From assembly GCA_000017645.1 (NCBI GenBank), contig CP000781.1, positions 1,020,001-1,084,000 on the forward strand: DNA of 64,000 nucleotides, written 5' to 3'. The position numbers and the translations under genes were made by a program. The stretch is from Xanthobacter autotrophicus Py2 (GTDB lineage: Bacteria; Pseudomonadota; Alphaproteobacteria; Rhizobiales; Xanthobacteraceae). Numbering within the stretch: position 1 is the stretch's first letter; every line of letters begins with the position of its first letter. The notes below the pieces were generated by a model. That model ran no database searches and was not told the origin of the DNA. It was given only the letters and a program-made list of their open reading frames with translations. Shown in pieces: positions 28,059 through 37,634 of this stretch.

Positions 28059-29027
28059 TCAGCCGACCAACTGGCCATAGAGCCAGGGGCAGTCCACCAC
28101 CTCCGGCGCCCGAAGGCCGCGCGCGGCCGCCGCGAGGCGCATGTCGCGCAGGCGTGCGCGAGGCTCCTCGGGCAGGTAGAGGCGCTCATGGCCCCAGAAG
28201 CTCGGCCCGGCGAAGGTCTCGTGCGGCTCCCAGGTGGCCGGATCGATCACCCGCCCGCCCCAGCCGTTCTCCACGAAGAAGCCGGAGGGTGAGTTGGCGT
28301 AGAAAGATGTCATGTAATCGTTGGTGTGCCGGCCCAGCGTATAGGCGAGCCGCCCCTCCTCCAGCCCTGCAATGTCGTAGCCTTGGCCCACGTCATCGAG
28401 GTTGTTGAACTCCACCATGAAGTGGTGAAACCCAGTCTGTCCCGAGCCGACCATGGCGAGGCTGTGGTGGCGACCATTCACATGGAAGAAATACAGCGGA
28501 TAGGGCGTGAGCCCGTAGTCGCTGATGTGGAAGTCCAGAAGGTCGCGGTAAAAGGGCAGGAGCGCATCGATGCGCACGGCATGCAGCACCGCGTGGCCCA
28601 TGCCGAAGGGGCCGGTGCGAAAGCCGGAAATGGGGCGGCCCGGCACGAACGGCTCGCTGGCCCGCATGGGATTGAAGAACAGTTCGACGCTGTTGCCATC
28701 CGGGTCGGCGAAGGTGATGAGATCCTCCACGAAGCGCTGGTCGGCGAGCGCGCGCGCACCCCGCCTCACCGTGACACCGGCCGCTTCGAGCCGCGCGGCG
28801 AAGCGGTCCAGGTCGCCCCTTTCCTCGACCTCCCAGCCGATGGCGGCCACCACCGGACCGGGCTCGTTCACCACGAACAGGCGCTGCCGCTGGTCGTCCA
28901 TGCGGAACGTGACGTGGGAGCGCGTCGCGTCGACCGCCTGCATGGCCAGCAGTCCCGAGGCGAAGTCCTGCCAGTCATCCATCTTGTCCGAACGGATGCC
29001 GAGATAACCGAGCGCTATGACGCCCAT
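28059..29027 (-). CDS. Type I extradiol (BphC-like) ring-cleavage dioxygenase
   Basis: This 322-residue protein has two vicinal-oxygen-chelate modules. Predicted Fe(II) ligands are His in GMGHAVLHAV, His in TGFHHFMVEFNNLDDVGQGYD and Glu in FFVENGWGG, matching the HHE triad of BphC-type enzymes, whose last motif is usually EYGWG. It cleaves a catechol next to its hydroxyl groups. The Met at 29027 (MGVIALGYLGI) matches the usual start; the upstream in-frame extension is proline/threonine-rich and unlike the family. It is unrelated in fold to MhpB at 32252, so the cluster carries two ring-cleaving enzymes. Confidence 0.85.
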   Translation of the reverse strand: MGVIALGYLGIRSDKMDDWQDFASGLLAMQAVDATRSHVTFRMDDQRQRLFVVNEPGPVVAAIGWEVEERGDLDRFAARLEAAGVTVRRGARALADQRFVEDLITFADPDGNSVELFFNPMRASEPFVPGRPISGFRTGPFGMGHAVLHAVRIDALLPFYRDLLDFHISDYGLTPYPLYFFHVNGRHHSLAMVGSGQTGFHHFMVEFNNLDDVGQGYDIAGLEEGRLAYTLGRHTNDYMTSFYANSPSGFFVENGWGGRVIDPATWEPHETFAGPSFWGHERLYLPEEPRARLRDMRLAAAARGLRAPEVVDCPWLYGQLVG

Positions 29028-29130
29028 GGCGTTGTTCCTCTGTGTTGGGGTGGGCGCTGTGTCAGGGGCGTTGTGATGGGCGGTGGGAGGCCGTGTACGC
29101 CGGCCGCCCGCAATCGTCTCGTGGACGGTC

Positions 29131-30477
29131 TCAGGCCGGTGGCATGTCCGAGGCATCGAGGCTTGCCCGCGTGGCTTCCGGAACCGCCGCCGCGCGTGCC
29201 CGTCCGGGGACGAGGAAGCTGCACCAGAAGCTCAGGGCCGCGCACAGGGCGATGTAGAGCGCCGGCGCTGCGTCCATCCGCGTCTGCTCGATGAGTATCG
29301 TCGCGGCGAGCGGCGCGAAGCCCGAGAGGAGGGTGACGCTCATGTTGTATGACAGGGCAAGGCCGGTGAAGCGGACCTGGGTCGGGAACAGGCCGGCGAG
29401 GATGCTGGGCCAGATGCCGCTCGCCAGAGAGAACACCAGCGACAGCAGGCTCAGCACCAGCACGATGCTGATCGCGTGGTTCGCCATGAGCGCGAACAGC
29501 GGAACCACCACGATGAGCATGGTCAGCGAACCGGCGCGCAGGATGAGGCGTCCGGGCACGAAATCGCCGGCCCATCCCGCAATGATGAGGCCGGCGGAGC
29601 TGACCACCAGCGCGACCGTCATGGCCAGCGCCACATCGGGGGCCGGATAGTGCAGCGTCTTCACCAGGAAGGCGGGCACGAAGCCGTAGAGCATGCCGTT
29701 GAAGCCGGCGATGATGGCGGCGACACCGGCCGCGACCAGCACCGAACGGCCGTGATTGCGCATCAGTTCTCCCAGCGGATGCCTCGCAGCCTTGTCGTGG
29801 AGGTTCACGAACTCGGGCGATTCCTCCAGCTTGCGGCGCAGGGCAAAGCTGATCAGGCCGATGACGCCGCCGAGCAGGAAGGCGATGCGCCAGCCGTATT
29901 CGGCAACGTCCTGAGGCGGAAGCGCATGCTGGATGCCGAGGTTGACGAGGGTGGCGATGAGCACGCCGACATTGACGCAGAAGATGATGAAACCGCACGC
30001 GAGGCCGGCGCGCCGTGGCGCTGCCTCCACCGCATAGGTGACCGCACCCGGCAGCTCGCCGCCGAGGCAGATGCCCTGCACGAGACGGAAGGCCACCAGC
30101 AGCACCGGCGCGGCGATGCCCCATGACTGGTAGTTGGGAAGGAGGCCGATGGCGATGGTTGCAAGCGTGGTCAGGCCAAGGGAGGCGATGAAGACCGGCC
30201 TGCGTCCATACCGATCACCCAGCGTGCCGAGCAGCGCGCCACCGAACGGCCGTGCCAGGAAGCCGAGGGCCAGCACCGAGAAGGACAGGATCAGGGAGAC
30301 ATAGGGGTCGTCGGCCGGAAAGAACTGTGCCGAGATGTACTGGACAAAGATGCCGTAAATAATGAAGTCGTAGAACTCAAGGGAGCCGCCGAGGCTCGCA
30401 AGGAAGATGATGCGCCATTGTCCTTTGTTGAGGCCGGGCGCGGTGTGTCCTGAAATGGGATAGGTGGCGTGCGTCAT
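29131..30477 (-). CDS. MFS transporter, metabolite:H+ symporter type
   Basis: This 448-residue protein has about 12 transmembrane helices. The loop after helix 2 reads RPFGGALLGTLGDRYGRRPVF, the MFS signature in its metabolite:H+ symporter form, and FYDFIIYGIFVQYISAQFF marks helix 1. Members carry carboxylates such as aromatic acids, shikimate or citrate. It is the first gene of the minus-strand catabolic arm (transporter, dioxygenase, hydroxylase, FAH protein), so it likely brings in the aromatic substrate. Confidence 0.87.
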   Translation of the reverse strand: MTHATYPISGHTAPGLNKGQWRIIFLASLGGSLEFYDFIIYGIFVQYISAQFFPADDPYVSLILSFSVLALGFLARPFGGALLGTLGDRYGRRPVFIASLGLTTLATIAIGLLPNYQSWGIAAPVLLVAFRLVQGICLGGELPGAVTYAVEAAPRRAGLACGFIIFCVNVGVLIATLVNLGIQHALPPQDVAEYGWRIAFLLGGVIGLISFALRRKLEESPEFVNLHDKAARHPLGELMRNHGRSVLVAAGVAAIIAGFNGMLYGFVPAFLVKTLHYPAPDVALAMTVALVVSSAGLIIAGWAGDFVPGRLILRAGSLTMLIVVVPLFALMANHAISIVLVLSLLSLVFSLASGIWPSILAGLFPTQVRFTGLALSYNMSVTLLSGFAPLAATILIEQTRMDAAPALYIALCAALSFWCSFLVPGRARAAAVPEATRASLDASDMPPA

Positions 30478-31116
30478 TGATCCTCGGGGCCTCCATATTA
30501 TTTATTGGCTGTGTTCGCGCAACAAGATGCACGCCGCGCCGTAGGTCCCCTCCGCTTCAGCGCAAGGCAAAGCGGGCACGGTCTGGACCAGGCCAGGGCG
30601 TGATCTTCTTCAGTCTCGACAGAAGGCGCTTTAAGCGCGTGCCGCCCCTAGGTTCGGAGCGTGCGCGGCTCTTCGGCCAATGGCAGGTCGCCGGTGCCAT
30701 CGATCATGTCATCCTCCCGCTCTATTTTTCTTCTCTTGGGTTAGGACGATGGATGGCCTTGCAACAGCGGATTATCCCGAATGTCCGCGTGACGGACATG
30801 CCGCGTCATGGCGACGTTTGTAGGCTCCCTTCCGGACGGCGGTTCGTGTTGACGAACGGCACGTTCCGCACGACTCCGTTTTCGCCGATAGGGGTCGTGA
30901 AGTGAACGCGTGGAGCAGACAGATCGAGGCAGCAGAGGTGATGATCAGCCGGCCCAAACGGGGTGAGACCAGCCAGGACACCACCCGGCGCCGGAGATCG
31001 ACATCAGCGGGAACGTCACCCGCGCATCGGGCGGGAAGAAGGTGACGCTCCAGATCATCTGGGATGCTTTTGCTTTAAACGTGAACCTGAACTTCGTCGC
31101 GTTGCCGTAAAATCTA
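30478..31116. other. Intergenic region upstream of the MFS gene
   Basis: No gene is supported in 639 bases. A hairpin ATGTCCG-N5-CGGACAT lies at 30781-30799, and 30478-30560 is AT-richer and probably holds the promoter of the minus-strand arm. A short frame near 31000-31110 reads DISGNVTRASGGKKVTLQII but is not recognisable and may be debris. Confidence 0.4.
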
Positions 31117-31917
31117 TCATGGCTGCAGAAATAAACTGTCTGCCGCGTCGCGCTCGATTGATTTCACCGTCCGGCGAAGAGACTCCAGATAACGCGAGGC
31201 GGCCATCGCCGTGGTCATGGCCGAGGCGACATAGACGACGCTCAGGCAGCCGAGGAGCCCCTGCCTGCCGCGGATGGGAAGCGCGATGCCGGCCATCTTC
31301 GGCTCGTCCGTCCAGTTCATGTGGTTGTCGCCATAGCCCCGCTGCACCACGCGCGCCAGCAGGTCGTCCAGCGCCGGCCGGTCACGGGCCAGCCGGCACT
31401 CCATTTTTGGTTGCCGTGCCAGGAAGTCGATGATGCTCTCGCGCTCCTCCTGCGGGCAGAATGCCAGATAGGCCGTGCCGCTTGCCGTCTGGAGCATGGG
31501 GAGGCGCCGGCCGATCATGGAGCGGTGAAACGAGAGCTTGCTGAAGCGATGCGTGGTCTCGCGGACCACCATGGCGTCCACGTCGAAGGTGCAAAGGTCC
31601 GTCGGCCAGACCACCTCCTTGAGCAATTGTCCCAGCAGCGGCGAGGCGAGGGCGGAAATCCAGTGCTCGTCGCGAAAACCTTCGCTGAGTTCCCGCACGC
31701 GAAGGTTCAGGCAGTATCGGTCGTCGGACTCGCTGCGCCGGACATAGCCTTCCGCCTGCAAGGTCTCCAGAAGACGTTGCACCGTGGTGCGATGCAACTT
31801 TGTCTGCTCCGCAAGGCGCGCCACGTTGGCGCCGCCGTCGATGCGGTTGAGGACGTTGAGGAGCGCGAGCCCCCGGCTCAGCCCCCGCACGTTCTTGTAG
31901 GGGCTCTCCCCCGCCAT
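31117..31917 (-). CDS. IclR-family transcriptional regulator of the mhp arm
   Basis: A 266-residue IclR protein with an N-terminal helix-turn-helix (GLSRGLALLNVLNRIDGGANVARLAEQTKLHRTTVQRLLETL) and an effector domain with HRSMIGRRLPMLQTASGTAYLAFCPQEER. It is a paralogue of the protein at 24414. Start 31917 has GGGAG seven bases upstream. It is divergent from mhpB across a 334-base region holding a perfect 19-bp palindrome. E. coli MhpR, also IclR-type, activates the mhp operon with a phenylpropionate inducer; a similar role is likely here. Confidence 0.88.
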   Translation of the reverse strand: MAGESPYKNVRGLSRGLALLNVLNRIDGGANVARLAEQTKLHRTTVQRLLETLQAEGYVRRSESDDRYCLNLRVRELSEGFRDEHWISALASPLLGQLLKEVVWPTDLCTFDVDAMVVRETTHRFSKLSFHRSMIGRRLPMLQTASGTAYLAFCPQEERESIIDFLARQPKMECRLARDRPALDDLLARVVQRGYGDNHMNWTDEPKMAGIALPIRGRQGLLGCLSVVYVASAMTTAMAASRYLESLRRTVKSIERDAADSLFLQP

Positions 31918-32095
31918 GATGCTTCGCTCCCTTTTTTCGCCAGCATAACGCAAAAATCCCAGCAGCTTGCACCGGTGCGTGGTGCCCGCTGAGGTCACTG
32001 CATGCGCGGGAAACGCGCGCAATTGCTGAATTCCGGCACTGGCCGGCGGGGCGCCGCGTTACCCTGATCTCTAAAAAAGCCGTTTAGAAACAGCC

Positions 32096-32114
32096 CTGTG
32101 CACTCAGTGCACAG
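32096..32114. promoter_or_regulatory. Perfect 19-bp palindrome, candidate IclR operator before mhpB
   Basis: CTGTGCACTCAGTGCACAG has 9-bp arms around a central C. It lies in the divergent region between the IclR gene (start 31917) and mhpB (start 32252). IclR dimers bind palindromes of this size, so it is probably the operator for both directions. No other gene is seen in 31918-32251. Confidence 0.65.
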
Positions 32115-32251
32115 TGTCATGGTTTGGTGTTCCTTCTTCGGCACCGGCGCCCATAAGGTGATCCCGCTCAAAACGAAGAACGCGACCGGGAAGGGAGGAG
32201 CGGGCCAGGCATTGCCGTGGACCTGCAGCTTCCACGGTCGAGGGAGCCATC

Positions 32252-33193
32252 ATGACCATCAAGCTCAAGTGCCTTTCGCACACGCCTCTGCGTGGCCTGA
32301 ACGATCCCGCGCCGGAGGTGATCGCCGAAGTCGATGCGGTGCTGGCCCGCGCCCGCGCCGATGTGGAAGCATTCGACCCCGAGCTGATCGTGATTTTCGC
32401 GCCGGATCACTATAACGGCCTCTTCTACGATCTGATGCCGCCATTCGTTATTGCAACGGCGGCGAAGTCGGTCGGGGATTACATGACTTTGCCGGGTCCG
32501 CTCTCGGTGGAGCGCGATCTGGCGCTCGAGCTGGCGCGCTTCATCCTCGATCACGACGTGGACATCTCCCTGTCCCATCGCCTGCAAGTGGATCACGGCT
32601 GCACCCAGACCCTGGAAGAGCTGACCGGCAGCCTCACGCGCTATCCGGTGATCCCCATCATCATCAATTCGGTGGCGCCCCCCTTTGCGCCCTATCGGCG
32701 GATCCGCCGCCTCGGCGAAGTGGTCGGACAATTCATCGCCACCCTCGACAAGCGGGTGCTGGTGCTGGGCACCGGCGGGCTGTCCCACGAGCCTCCGGTG
32801 CCGCTTCTGGAGGGCGCGCCCGAAGCCATCGGCGAATTCCTGATCTGCGGGCGCAATCCCACCCCCGAAGCGCGCGCCGCCCGGCAGGAGCGCACCATCG
32901 CCGCCGGCAAGATCTACGGCACCGAGCTGTCCGCGCAGACCCCTCTCAATGCCGAGTGGGATCAGGCCTTCATCGACCTTCTGCTGGATGCCCGGCTCGA
33001 CGCCGTGGACGACTTCAGCATCGAGGAAATCTCGAAGGAAGCCGGCCGCTCCACCCATGAGGTCCGCACCTGGGTGGCGGCGTTCGCGGCGCTTGCGGCG
33101 GCCCGGGGCGGCTACAGCGCGCACCGCGACTACTACCGCCCGATCAATGAATGGATCGCCGGCTACGGCGTCATGAGCGCCGAGCCACGCTGA
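32252..33193 (+). CDS. mhpB: 2,3-dihydroxyphenylpropionate 1,2-dioxygenase (MhpB, class III extradiol)
   Basis: This 313-residue protein is the length of E. coli MhpB. It has the LigB-type fold with VIFAPDHYNGLFYDLMPPF near residue 48, SLSHRLQVDHGCTQTLEEL with the catalytic His, and VLGTGGLSHEPP. It opens 2,3-dihydroxyphenylpropionate meta to its hydroxyls with Fe(II) and oxygen. It heads the plus-strand arm, followed by monooxygenase, hydrolase, hydratase and aldolase genes in the pathway's order. Assignment is strong from motifs and context. Confidence 0.92.
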   Translation: MTIKLKCLSHTPLRGLNDPAPEVIAEVDAVLARARADVEAFDPELIVIFAPDHYNGLFYDLMPPFVIATAAKSVGDYMTLPGPLSVERDLALELARFILDHDVDISLSHRLQVDHGCTQTLEELTGSLTRYPVIPIIINSVAPPFAPYRRIRRLGEVVGQFIATLDKRVLVLGTGGLSHEPPVPLLEGAPEAIGEFLICGRNPTPEARAARQERTIAAGKIYGTELSAQTPLNAEWDQAFIDLLLDARLDAVDDFSIEEISKEAGRSTHEVRTWVAAFAALAAARGGYSAHRDYYRPINEWIAGYGVMSAEPR

Positions 33194-33237
33194 CAGCGTG
33201 CATGCGAAGCCCAGCGAGGAACGCCAGGAGAATCAGG

Positions 33238-34431
33238 ATGTTGGACAGATCAAGCTGCACGCCCACCGAGGCCGAGATTGTCGCCCGCGCCGAGGCGATG
33301 GTGCCCTGGCTGCGGGAGCAGGCCGACGCCGTCGAGAAGGCACGCATGGTGCCGGCCGCGACCATCCAGGCGTTCCAGGATGCGGGCTTTTTCCGCATCC
33401 TCCAGCCGCGCCGCTGGGGCGGCTACGAAATGAGCCCCAACGTGCTCAACAAGGTGCTGATGGAGCTTGCCCGCGGCTGCCCGTCCAGCGCGTGGAACGT
33501 GATGGTTCTGGGTGTCCATCCGTTCGAGGTGGGCCTGCTCGACCAGCGCTGCGGCGACGAATTGTGGGGCGAGGACACGAGCCGGCTGGTCTCGTCTTCC
33601 TACGCCCCGTTCGGAACCGTGACGGCGGTGGATGGCGGCTATGTCCTGAAGGGCGAGTGGCTCACCTCCAGCGGCTGCGACCATGCGGAGGGCGGCGCCT
33701 TCCTCGGCGGTCGCGTGGCGGAGAATGGCGAGCAGGTGTTCCGCTCCTTCTGGGTGCAGAAGTCCGATTTCGAGATCGTCGATGACTGGTTCGTGGTGGG
33801 CCTCGCCGGCACCGGCAGCAAGAAGCTGGTGGTGAAGGAAGCGTTCGTTCCGTCCTATCGCAGCCACGTCATCGCCGCCTACGGCGAGGAGACCCACGGC
33901 CACGTGGATAATCTCTACAAAATGCCGTTCTTCTATGTGTTCTATGCGGCGGTGTCTTCGGTCATCGTCGGCATGGCCCGCGGCATGGTGGACCTCTACG
34001 TCGAGCACATGAAGCCCCGGCAGAACCTGAACCAGGCCGTCGGCGCGGCGGTGAACGACCCCTTCATCAAGGGCCGGCTGGGCGAGGCCTCCGCCAAGAT
34101 CCTGGGCGCGGCCGCCCGTATCCTGCACAACACCGACGAGGCCTGGAGCTTTGCCGAGCGCGGCGAACTGGTGCCCATCGACGTGCGCGTGCGCCACTTC
34201 GCCACCAACCAGTTCACCGGCGGCGAATGCTTCGACGCCGCGCACATGATCTTCAAGAAGACATCGACGCGCGGCGTCTGGCTGAACAACCCCATGCAGC
34301 GCCAGTTGCGCGACATCCTCGTGGGGGCGAACCACATCACCCAGAACCAGGACAATATCGGCGATCTCCTCGGCGGACAGATGCTCGGCAATCCCATGCC
34401 GGCGGCGAACCCGTTCGGCGTTCGGCCGTGA
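33238..34431 (+). CDS. Two-component flavin-dependent monooxygenase, oxygenase subunit (HsaA-like)
   Basis: This 397-residue protein has the acyl-CoA dehydrogenase fold of group D flavin monooxygenases such as HsaA and the p-hydroxyphenylacetate hydroxylase C2 component. The N-terminal helices include FQDAGFFRILQPRRWGGYEMSP, and the middle barrel has GEWLTSSGCDHAEGG. It lacks the usual EPxxGSD substrate motif of the dehydrogenases. It uses reduced flavin from the reductase encoded 17 bases downstream to ortho-hydroxylate a phenol. CAGGAG lies upstream of the chosen ATG. It may replace an MhpA-type hydroxylase for this arm. Confidence 0.85.
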   Translation: MLDRSSCTPTEAEIVARAEAMVPWLREQADAVEKARMVPAATIQAFQDAGFFRILQPRRWGGYEMSPNVLNKVLMELARGCPSSAWNVMVLGVHPFEVGLLDQRCGDELWGEDTSRLVSSSYAPFGTVTAVDGGYVLKGEWLTSSGCDHAEGGAFLGGRVAENGEQVFRSFWVQKSDFEIVDDWFVVGLAGTGSKKLVVKEAFVPSYRSHVIAAYGEETHGHVDNLYKMPFFYVFYAAVSSVIVGMARGMVDLYVEHMKPRQNLNQAVGAAVNDPFIKGRLGEASAKILGAAARILHNTDEAWSFAERGELVPIDVRVRHFATNQFTGGECFDAAHMIFKKTSTRGVWLNNPMQRQLRDILVGANHITQNQDNIGDLLGGQMLGNPMPAANPFGVRP

Positions 34432-34448
34432 GCAGGGGGGCTCCTTCA

Positions 34449-35009
34449 ATGACACAGAACATCAACCAGCGCCTTGACTGGGCGTCGAACGAAGCCCTGC
34501 GCGAGCTGCCCACCGTCAGCGCGGATGACCACCGCTCCGGCATGCGCCACCTGGCATCGGGTGTGTCCATCATCACCAGCCGCGACGGCGAGACCGTGGT
34601 GGGGCTCACCGCCACGGCGGTGTGCTCGGTCACTGTCGATCCGCCCCGCATGGTGGTTCTGGTCAACAAGAAGGTGGCCGCCGCGGACACCATTCTGGCC
34701 AGCGGCGCCTTGTGCATCAACGTGCTCGCCGCCAGCCAGGCGCATCTCGCCAAGGTGTTCGCCGGCATGGTGGAGGGGGTGTTCGGCCCCGCCCGCTTCG
34801 AGCATGGCAACTGGCACAGCCGCGTCTCCGGCGCGCCCGTGCTTGAGGGTGCGCTCGCCACGTTCGACTGCCGCGTGGTCAAGGTATTCGACGAGAGCAC
34901 CCATCACGCCCTGCTGTGCGAGGTGCTTCACGCCTCCGAGCCGCCGGGCGGCGAGCCGCTGATCTATGTGAACGGCGCTTTCTGTCGCGTCAGCCCCCTG
35001 GAAGCGTGA
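34449..35009 (+). CDS. Flavin reductase component (HsaB/HpaC-like)
   Basis: This 186-residue protein has the flavin reductase-like domain: FRHL-type sequence [44 protein letters not shown] and the later [12 protein letters not shown]. It makes reduced FMN or FAD from NAD(P)H for the oxygenase encoded immediately upstream. The ATG is 17 bases behind that gene's stop, with GCAGGGGGG upstream. Size and partner position match HsaB/HpaC-type reductases. The downstream mhpC ATG begins one base after its stop. Confidence 0.87.
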   Translation: MTQNINQRLDWASNEALRELPTVSADDHRSGMRHLASGVSIITSRDGETVVGLTATAVCSVTVDPPRMVVLVNKKVAAADTILASGALCINVLAASQAHLAKVFAGMVEGVFGPARFEHGNWHSRVSGAPVLEGALATFDCRVVKVFDESTHHALLCEVLHASEPPGGEPLIYVNGAFCRVSPLEA

Positions 35010-35010
35010 G

Positions 35011-35877
35011 ATGAGCCAGTCCTTCACCGAATCCGAAACCAGCCGCTTCGTCCGCGTCCGCGAAGGCGAGGGCGAACTCAATATCCACTATAACGACTGC
35101 GATCCGGGCGATGCGCGCGAGACCGTGGTGATGCTGCACGGCTCCGGCCCCGGCGCTTCGGGCTGGGCCAACTTCAACCGCAACATCACGCCGTTGGTGG
35201 AGGCGGGCTTCCGGGTGCTCCTCGTGGATTGCCCCGGCTGGAGCAAGAGCGACACCATCGTCAACACCGGCTCGCGCTCGAACCTGAATGCAAGGGTGCT
35301 CGCCGGCGTGGTGGATGCGCTCGGCCTCTCGCGCATCCATATCCTGGGCAATTCCATGGGCGGCCACAGCGCGGTGGCCTTCGCCCTCGACCATCCCGAG
35401 CGGGTGGGCAAGCTGGTGCTCATGGGTGGCGGCACGGGCGGCGTCAGCCCGTTCACCCCCATGCCCACCGAAGGCATCAAGCTGCTCAATGGGCTCTACC
35501 GTTCGCCGACGATCGAAAACCTGAAGGCGATGATGAACGTCTTCGTCTTCGATCCCGGCGACCTTACCGAAGAGCTGTTCCAGGCGCGGCTCGACAACAT
35601 GCTGAAGCGCCGGGATCATCTGGACAACTTCGTCGCGAGCTTTGCGGCCAATCCCAAGCAATATCCCGATTTCGGCCCCCGCCTCGGCGAGATCTCGGCG
35701 CCGACGCTGGTCATCTGGGGCCGCAACGACCGCTTCGTGCCCATGGATGTGGGCCTGCGCCTCATCGCCGGCATCCCGAAGTCGGAACTGCACGTCTTCA
35801 ACAATTGCGGGCACTGGGCCCAGTGGGAGCACTGGAAGGCGTTCAACGCCCTCGTGCTCGAATTTCTTTCAAGGTGA
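35011..35877 (+). CDS. mhpC: 2-hydroxy-6-oxonona-2,4-dienedioate hydrolase (alpha/beta hydrolase)
   Basis: This 288-residue alpha/beta hydrolase has the oxyanion loop [14 protein letters not shown], the nucleophile elbow GNSMGGHSA, the acid in WGRNDRFVP and the catalytic His in [11 protein letters not shown], all typical of meta-cleavage product C-C hydrolases. It splits the ring-opened product into succinate (or fumarate) and 2-hydroxypenta-2,4-dienoate. It lies in the mhp order behind the monooxygenase reductase and seven bases before mhpD. Family and role are well supported. Confidence 0.91.
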   Translation: MSQSFTESETSRFVRVREGEGELNIHYNDCDPGDARETVVMLHGSGPGASGWANFNRNITPLVEAGFRVLLVDCPGWSKSDTIVNTGSRSNLNARVLAGVVDALGLSRIHILGNSMGGHSAVAFALDHPERVGKLVLMGGGTGGVSPFTPMPTEGIKLLNGLYRSPTIENLKAMMNVFVFDPGDLTEELFQARLDNMLKRRDHLDNFVASFAANPKQYPDFGPRLGEISAPTLVIWGRNDRFVPMDVGLRLIAGIPKSELHVFNNCGHWAQWEHWKAFNALVLEFLSR

Positions 35878-35883
35878 TTTCAG

Positions 35884-36690
35884 ATGAGCGCACAGCAGAT
35901 CATCGAGGCGGCGGACCGGCTGTCCGACGCGACGCTCACGGGCGCGCCCTGCGACCCGGTGCGGGACCTGATCGGCCTCGACCTCAAGGCCGCCTATGAG
36001 GTCCAGTTTCTCAATACCCGGCGTGCCGTCGAGGCCGGCCGGCGCCTGGTCGGGCGCAAGATCGGTCTGACCTCGCGGGCGGTCCAGCAGCAGCTCGGCG
36101 TCGATCAGCCGGACTTCGGCGTCCTGTTCGCCGACATGGAGTATGGCGACGGAGAGGAAGTGCCCTTCGCCCGCCTGCTCCAGCCGAAGGCGGAGGCGGA
36201 AGTCGCCTTCGTCCTGAAGTCGGACCTCGCCGCGCCGGATGTCACCCCCACCGAGGTCTGCCGGGCCATCGATTACGTGGCTCCGGCCATCGAGATCGTG
36301 GGCAGCCGGGTGAAGAACTGGGACATCCGCATCTCGGATACCATCGCCGACAACGCCTCCAGCGGCGTCTATGTGGTGGGCGGACCCATCCGCCGGCTGG
36401 ATGACATGGACCTTGCCGGCGTCGGCATGGTGCTGGATCGCAACGCCGTCGCCGCCTCCTTCGGCGGCGGGGCGGCCTGCCTTGGCAATCCGCTTACCGC
36501 GGTGCTGTGGCTCGCCCGCACCTGCGCCCGCCTCGGCACGCCCCTCACGGCCGGGGATGTGGTGCTCAGCGGCGCCCTCGGCCCCATGGTTCCGGTCGCG
36601 CCGGGCGATGTTCTCGAAGCGCGGATCGCCGGTCTCGGCTCGGTCAAGGTCTCCATCGGGACCCTCAGCACCTCGGAGAAGCAGGCATGA
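35884..36690 (+). CDS. mhpD: 2-keto-4-pentenoate hydratase
   Basis: This 268-residue member of the hydratase/decarboxylase family has [26 protein letters not shown], the metal-site segment [16 protein letters not shown] and [28 protein letters not shown]. It adds water to 2-hydroxypenta-2,4-dienoate, giving 4-hydroxy-2-oxovalerate for the aldolase. The stop overlaps the mhpF start by four bases (ATGA), so the two are coupled. Confidence 0.91.
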   Translation: MSAQQIIEAADRLSDATLTGAPCDPVRDLIGLDLKAAYEVQFLNTRRAVEAGRRLVGRKIGLTSRAVQQQLGVDQPDFGVLFADMEYGDGEEVPFARLLQPKAEAEVAFVLKSDLAAPDVTPTEVCRAIDYVAPAIEIVGSRVKNWDIRISDTIADNASSGVYVVGGPIRRLDDMDLAGVGMVLDRNAVAASFGGGAACLGNPLTAVLWLARTCARLGTPLTAGDVVLSGALGPMVPVAPGDVLEARIAGLGSVKVSIGTLSTSEKQA

Positions 36691-37634
36691 GCACGCCCAG
36701 GATCAAAGCCGCCATCATCGGCTCGGGCAACATCGGCACCGACCTGATGATCAAGATCATGCGCACGTCGCGGCACCTGGAGATGGGGGCCATGGTGGGC
36801 ATCGATCCCAAGTCGGACGGCCTCGCCCGCGCCGCGCGCCTCAACGTGCCGGTGACCCACGAGGGCATCGAGGGGCTGCGCCGCCTGCCCAATTACGCCG
36901 AGATCGGCGTGGTGTTCGACGCCACCTCCGCCAAGGCCCACCTCACCAACAATGCGCTGCTCCAGAAGGACGGCAAGAAGGTGATCGACCTGACCCCCGC
37001 GGCGGTCGGCCCCTTCACCATCCCGGCCATCAATGGCGATGCCAATCTCGAAGAGCCCAACGTGAACATGGTCACGTGCGGCGGCCAGGCCACCATCCCG
37101 ATGGTCTATGCCGTGAAGCGGGCGGTGAAGCGCCTGGTCTACGGGGAGATCGTCGCCTCCATCTCCTCGAAGTCCGCCGGCCCGGGGACGCGCGCGAACA
37201 TCGACGAATTCACCGAGACCACCTCGAAGGCCATCGAGGTGCTGGGCGGGGCCGAGCGCGGCAAGGCGGTGATCATCCTCAATCCCGCCGAGCCGCCCCT
37301 GATCATGCGCGACACGGTCTTCACCCTCAGCCAGGGCGGCGATCGGGAGGCCATCGAGGCCTCCATCCTTGAGATGGCCGAGACGGTGAAGACATACGTT
37401 CCCGGCTATCGGCTGAAGCAGAAGGTGCAGTTCGAGGTCATCGGCGACAACGCGCCGGTGCGCATCCCCGGCATCGGCACTGCTTCGGGCCTCAAGACCA
37501 CCATCCTGCTCGAGGTGGAGGGCGCCGCCCACTATCTGCCGGCCTATGCCGGCAACCTCGACATCATGACCTCTGCCGCGCTGGTGACCGCTGATCGCTG
37601 GGCCGCGCGCAGGCTTGCGAAGGAGGCCGCGTGA
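36687..37634 (+). CDS. mhpF: Acetaldehyde dehydrogenase (acylating)
   Basis: This 315-residue enzyme has the NAD-binding start [19 protein letters not shown], the catalytic Cys in [12 protein letters not shown] and the substrate region [28 protein letters not shown]. It turns acetaldehyde channelled from the aldolase into acetyl-CoA with NAD+ and CoA. The GCATGAGC overlap with mhpD sets the start at 36687; a longer frame upstream lies inside mhpD. It is directly coupled to mhpE, the usual channelling pair. Confidence 0.93.
   Translation: MSTPRIKAAIIGSGNIGTDLMIKIMRTSRHLEMGAMVGIDPKSDGLARAARLNVPVTHEGIEGLRRLPNYAEIGVVFDATSAKAHLTNNALLQKDGKKVIDLTPAAVGPFTIPAINGDANLEEPNVNMVTCGGQATIPMVYAVKRAVKRLVYGEIVASISSKSAGPGTRANIDEFTETTSKAIEVLGGAERGKAVIILNPAEPPLIMRDTVFTLSQGGDREAIEASILEMAETVKTYVPGYRLKQKVQFEVIGDNAPVRIPGIGTASGLKTTILLEVEGAAHYLPAYAGNLDIMTSAALVTADRWAARRLAKEAA

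Noticed and set aside
30950..31116. Possible gene remnant reading DISGNVTRASGGKKVTLQII in the gap before the IclR gene
   Set aside because: Too short, no start or family could be recognised, and neighbouring frames break it up.
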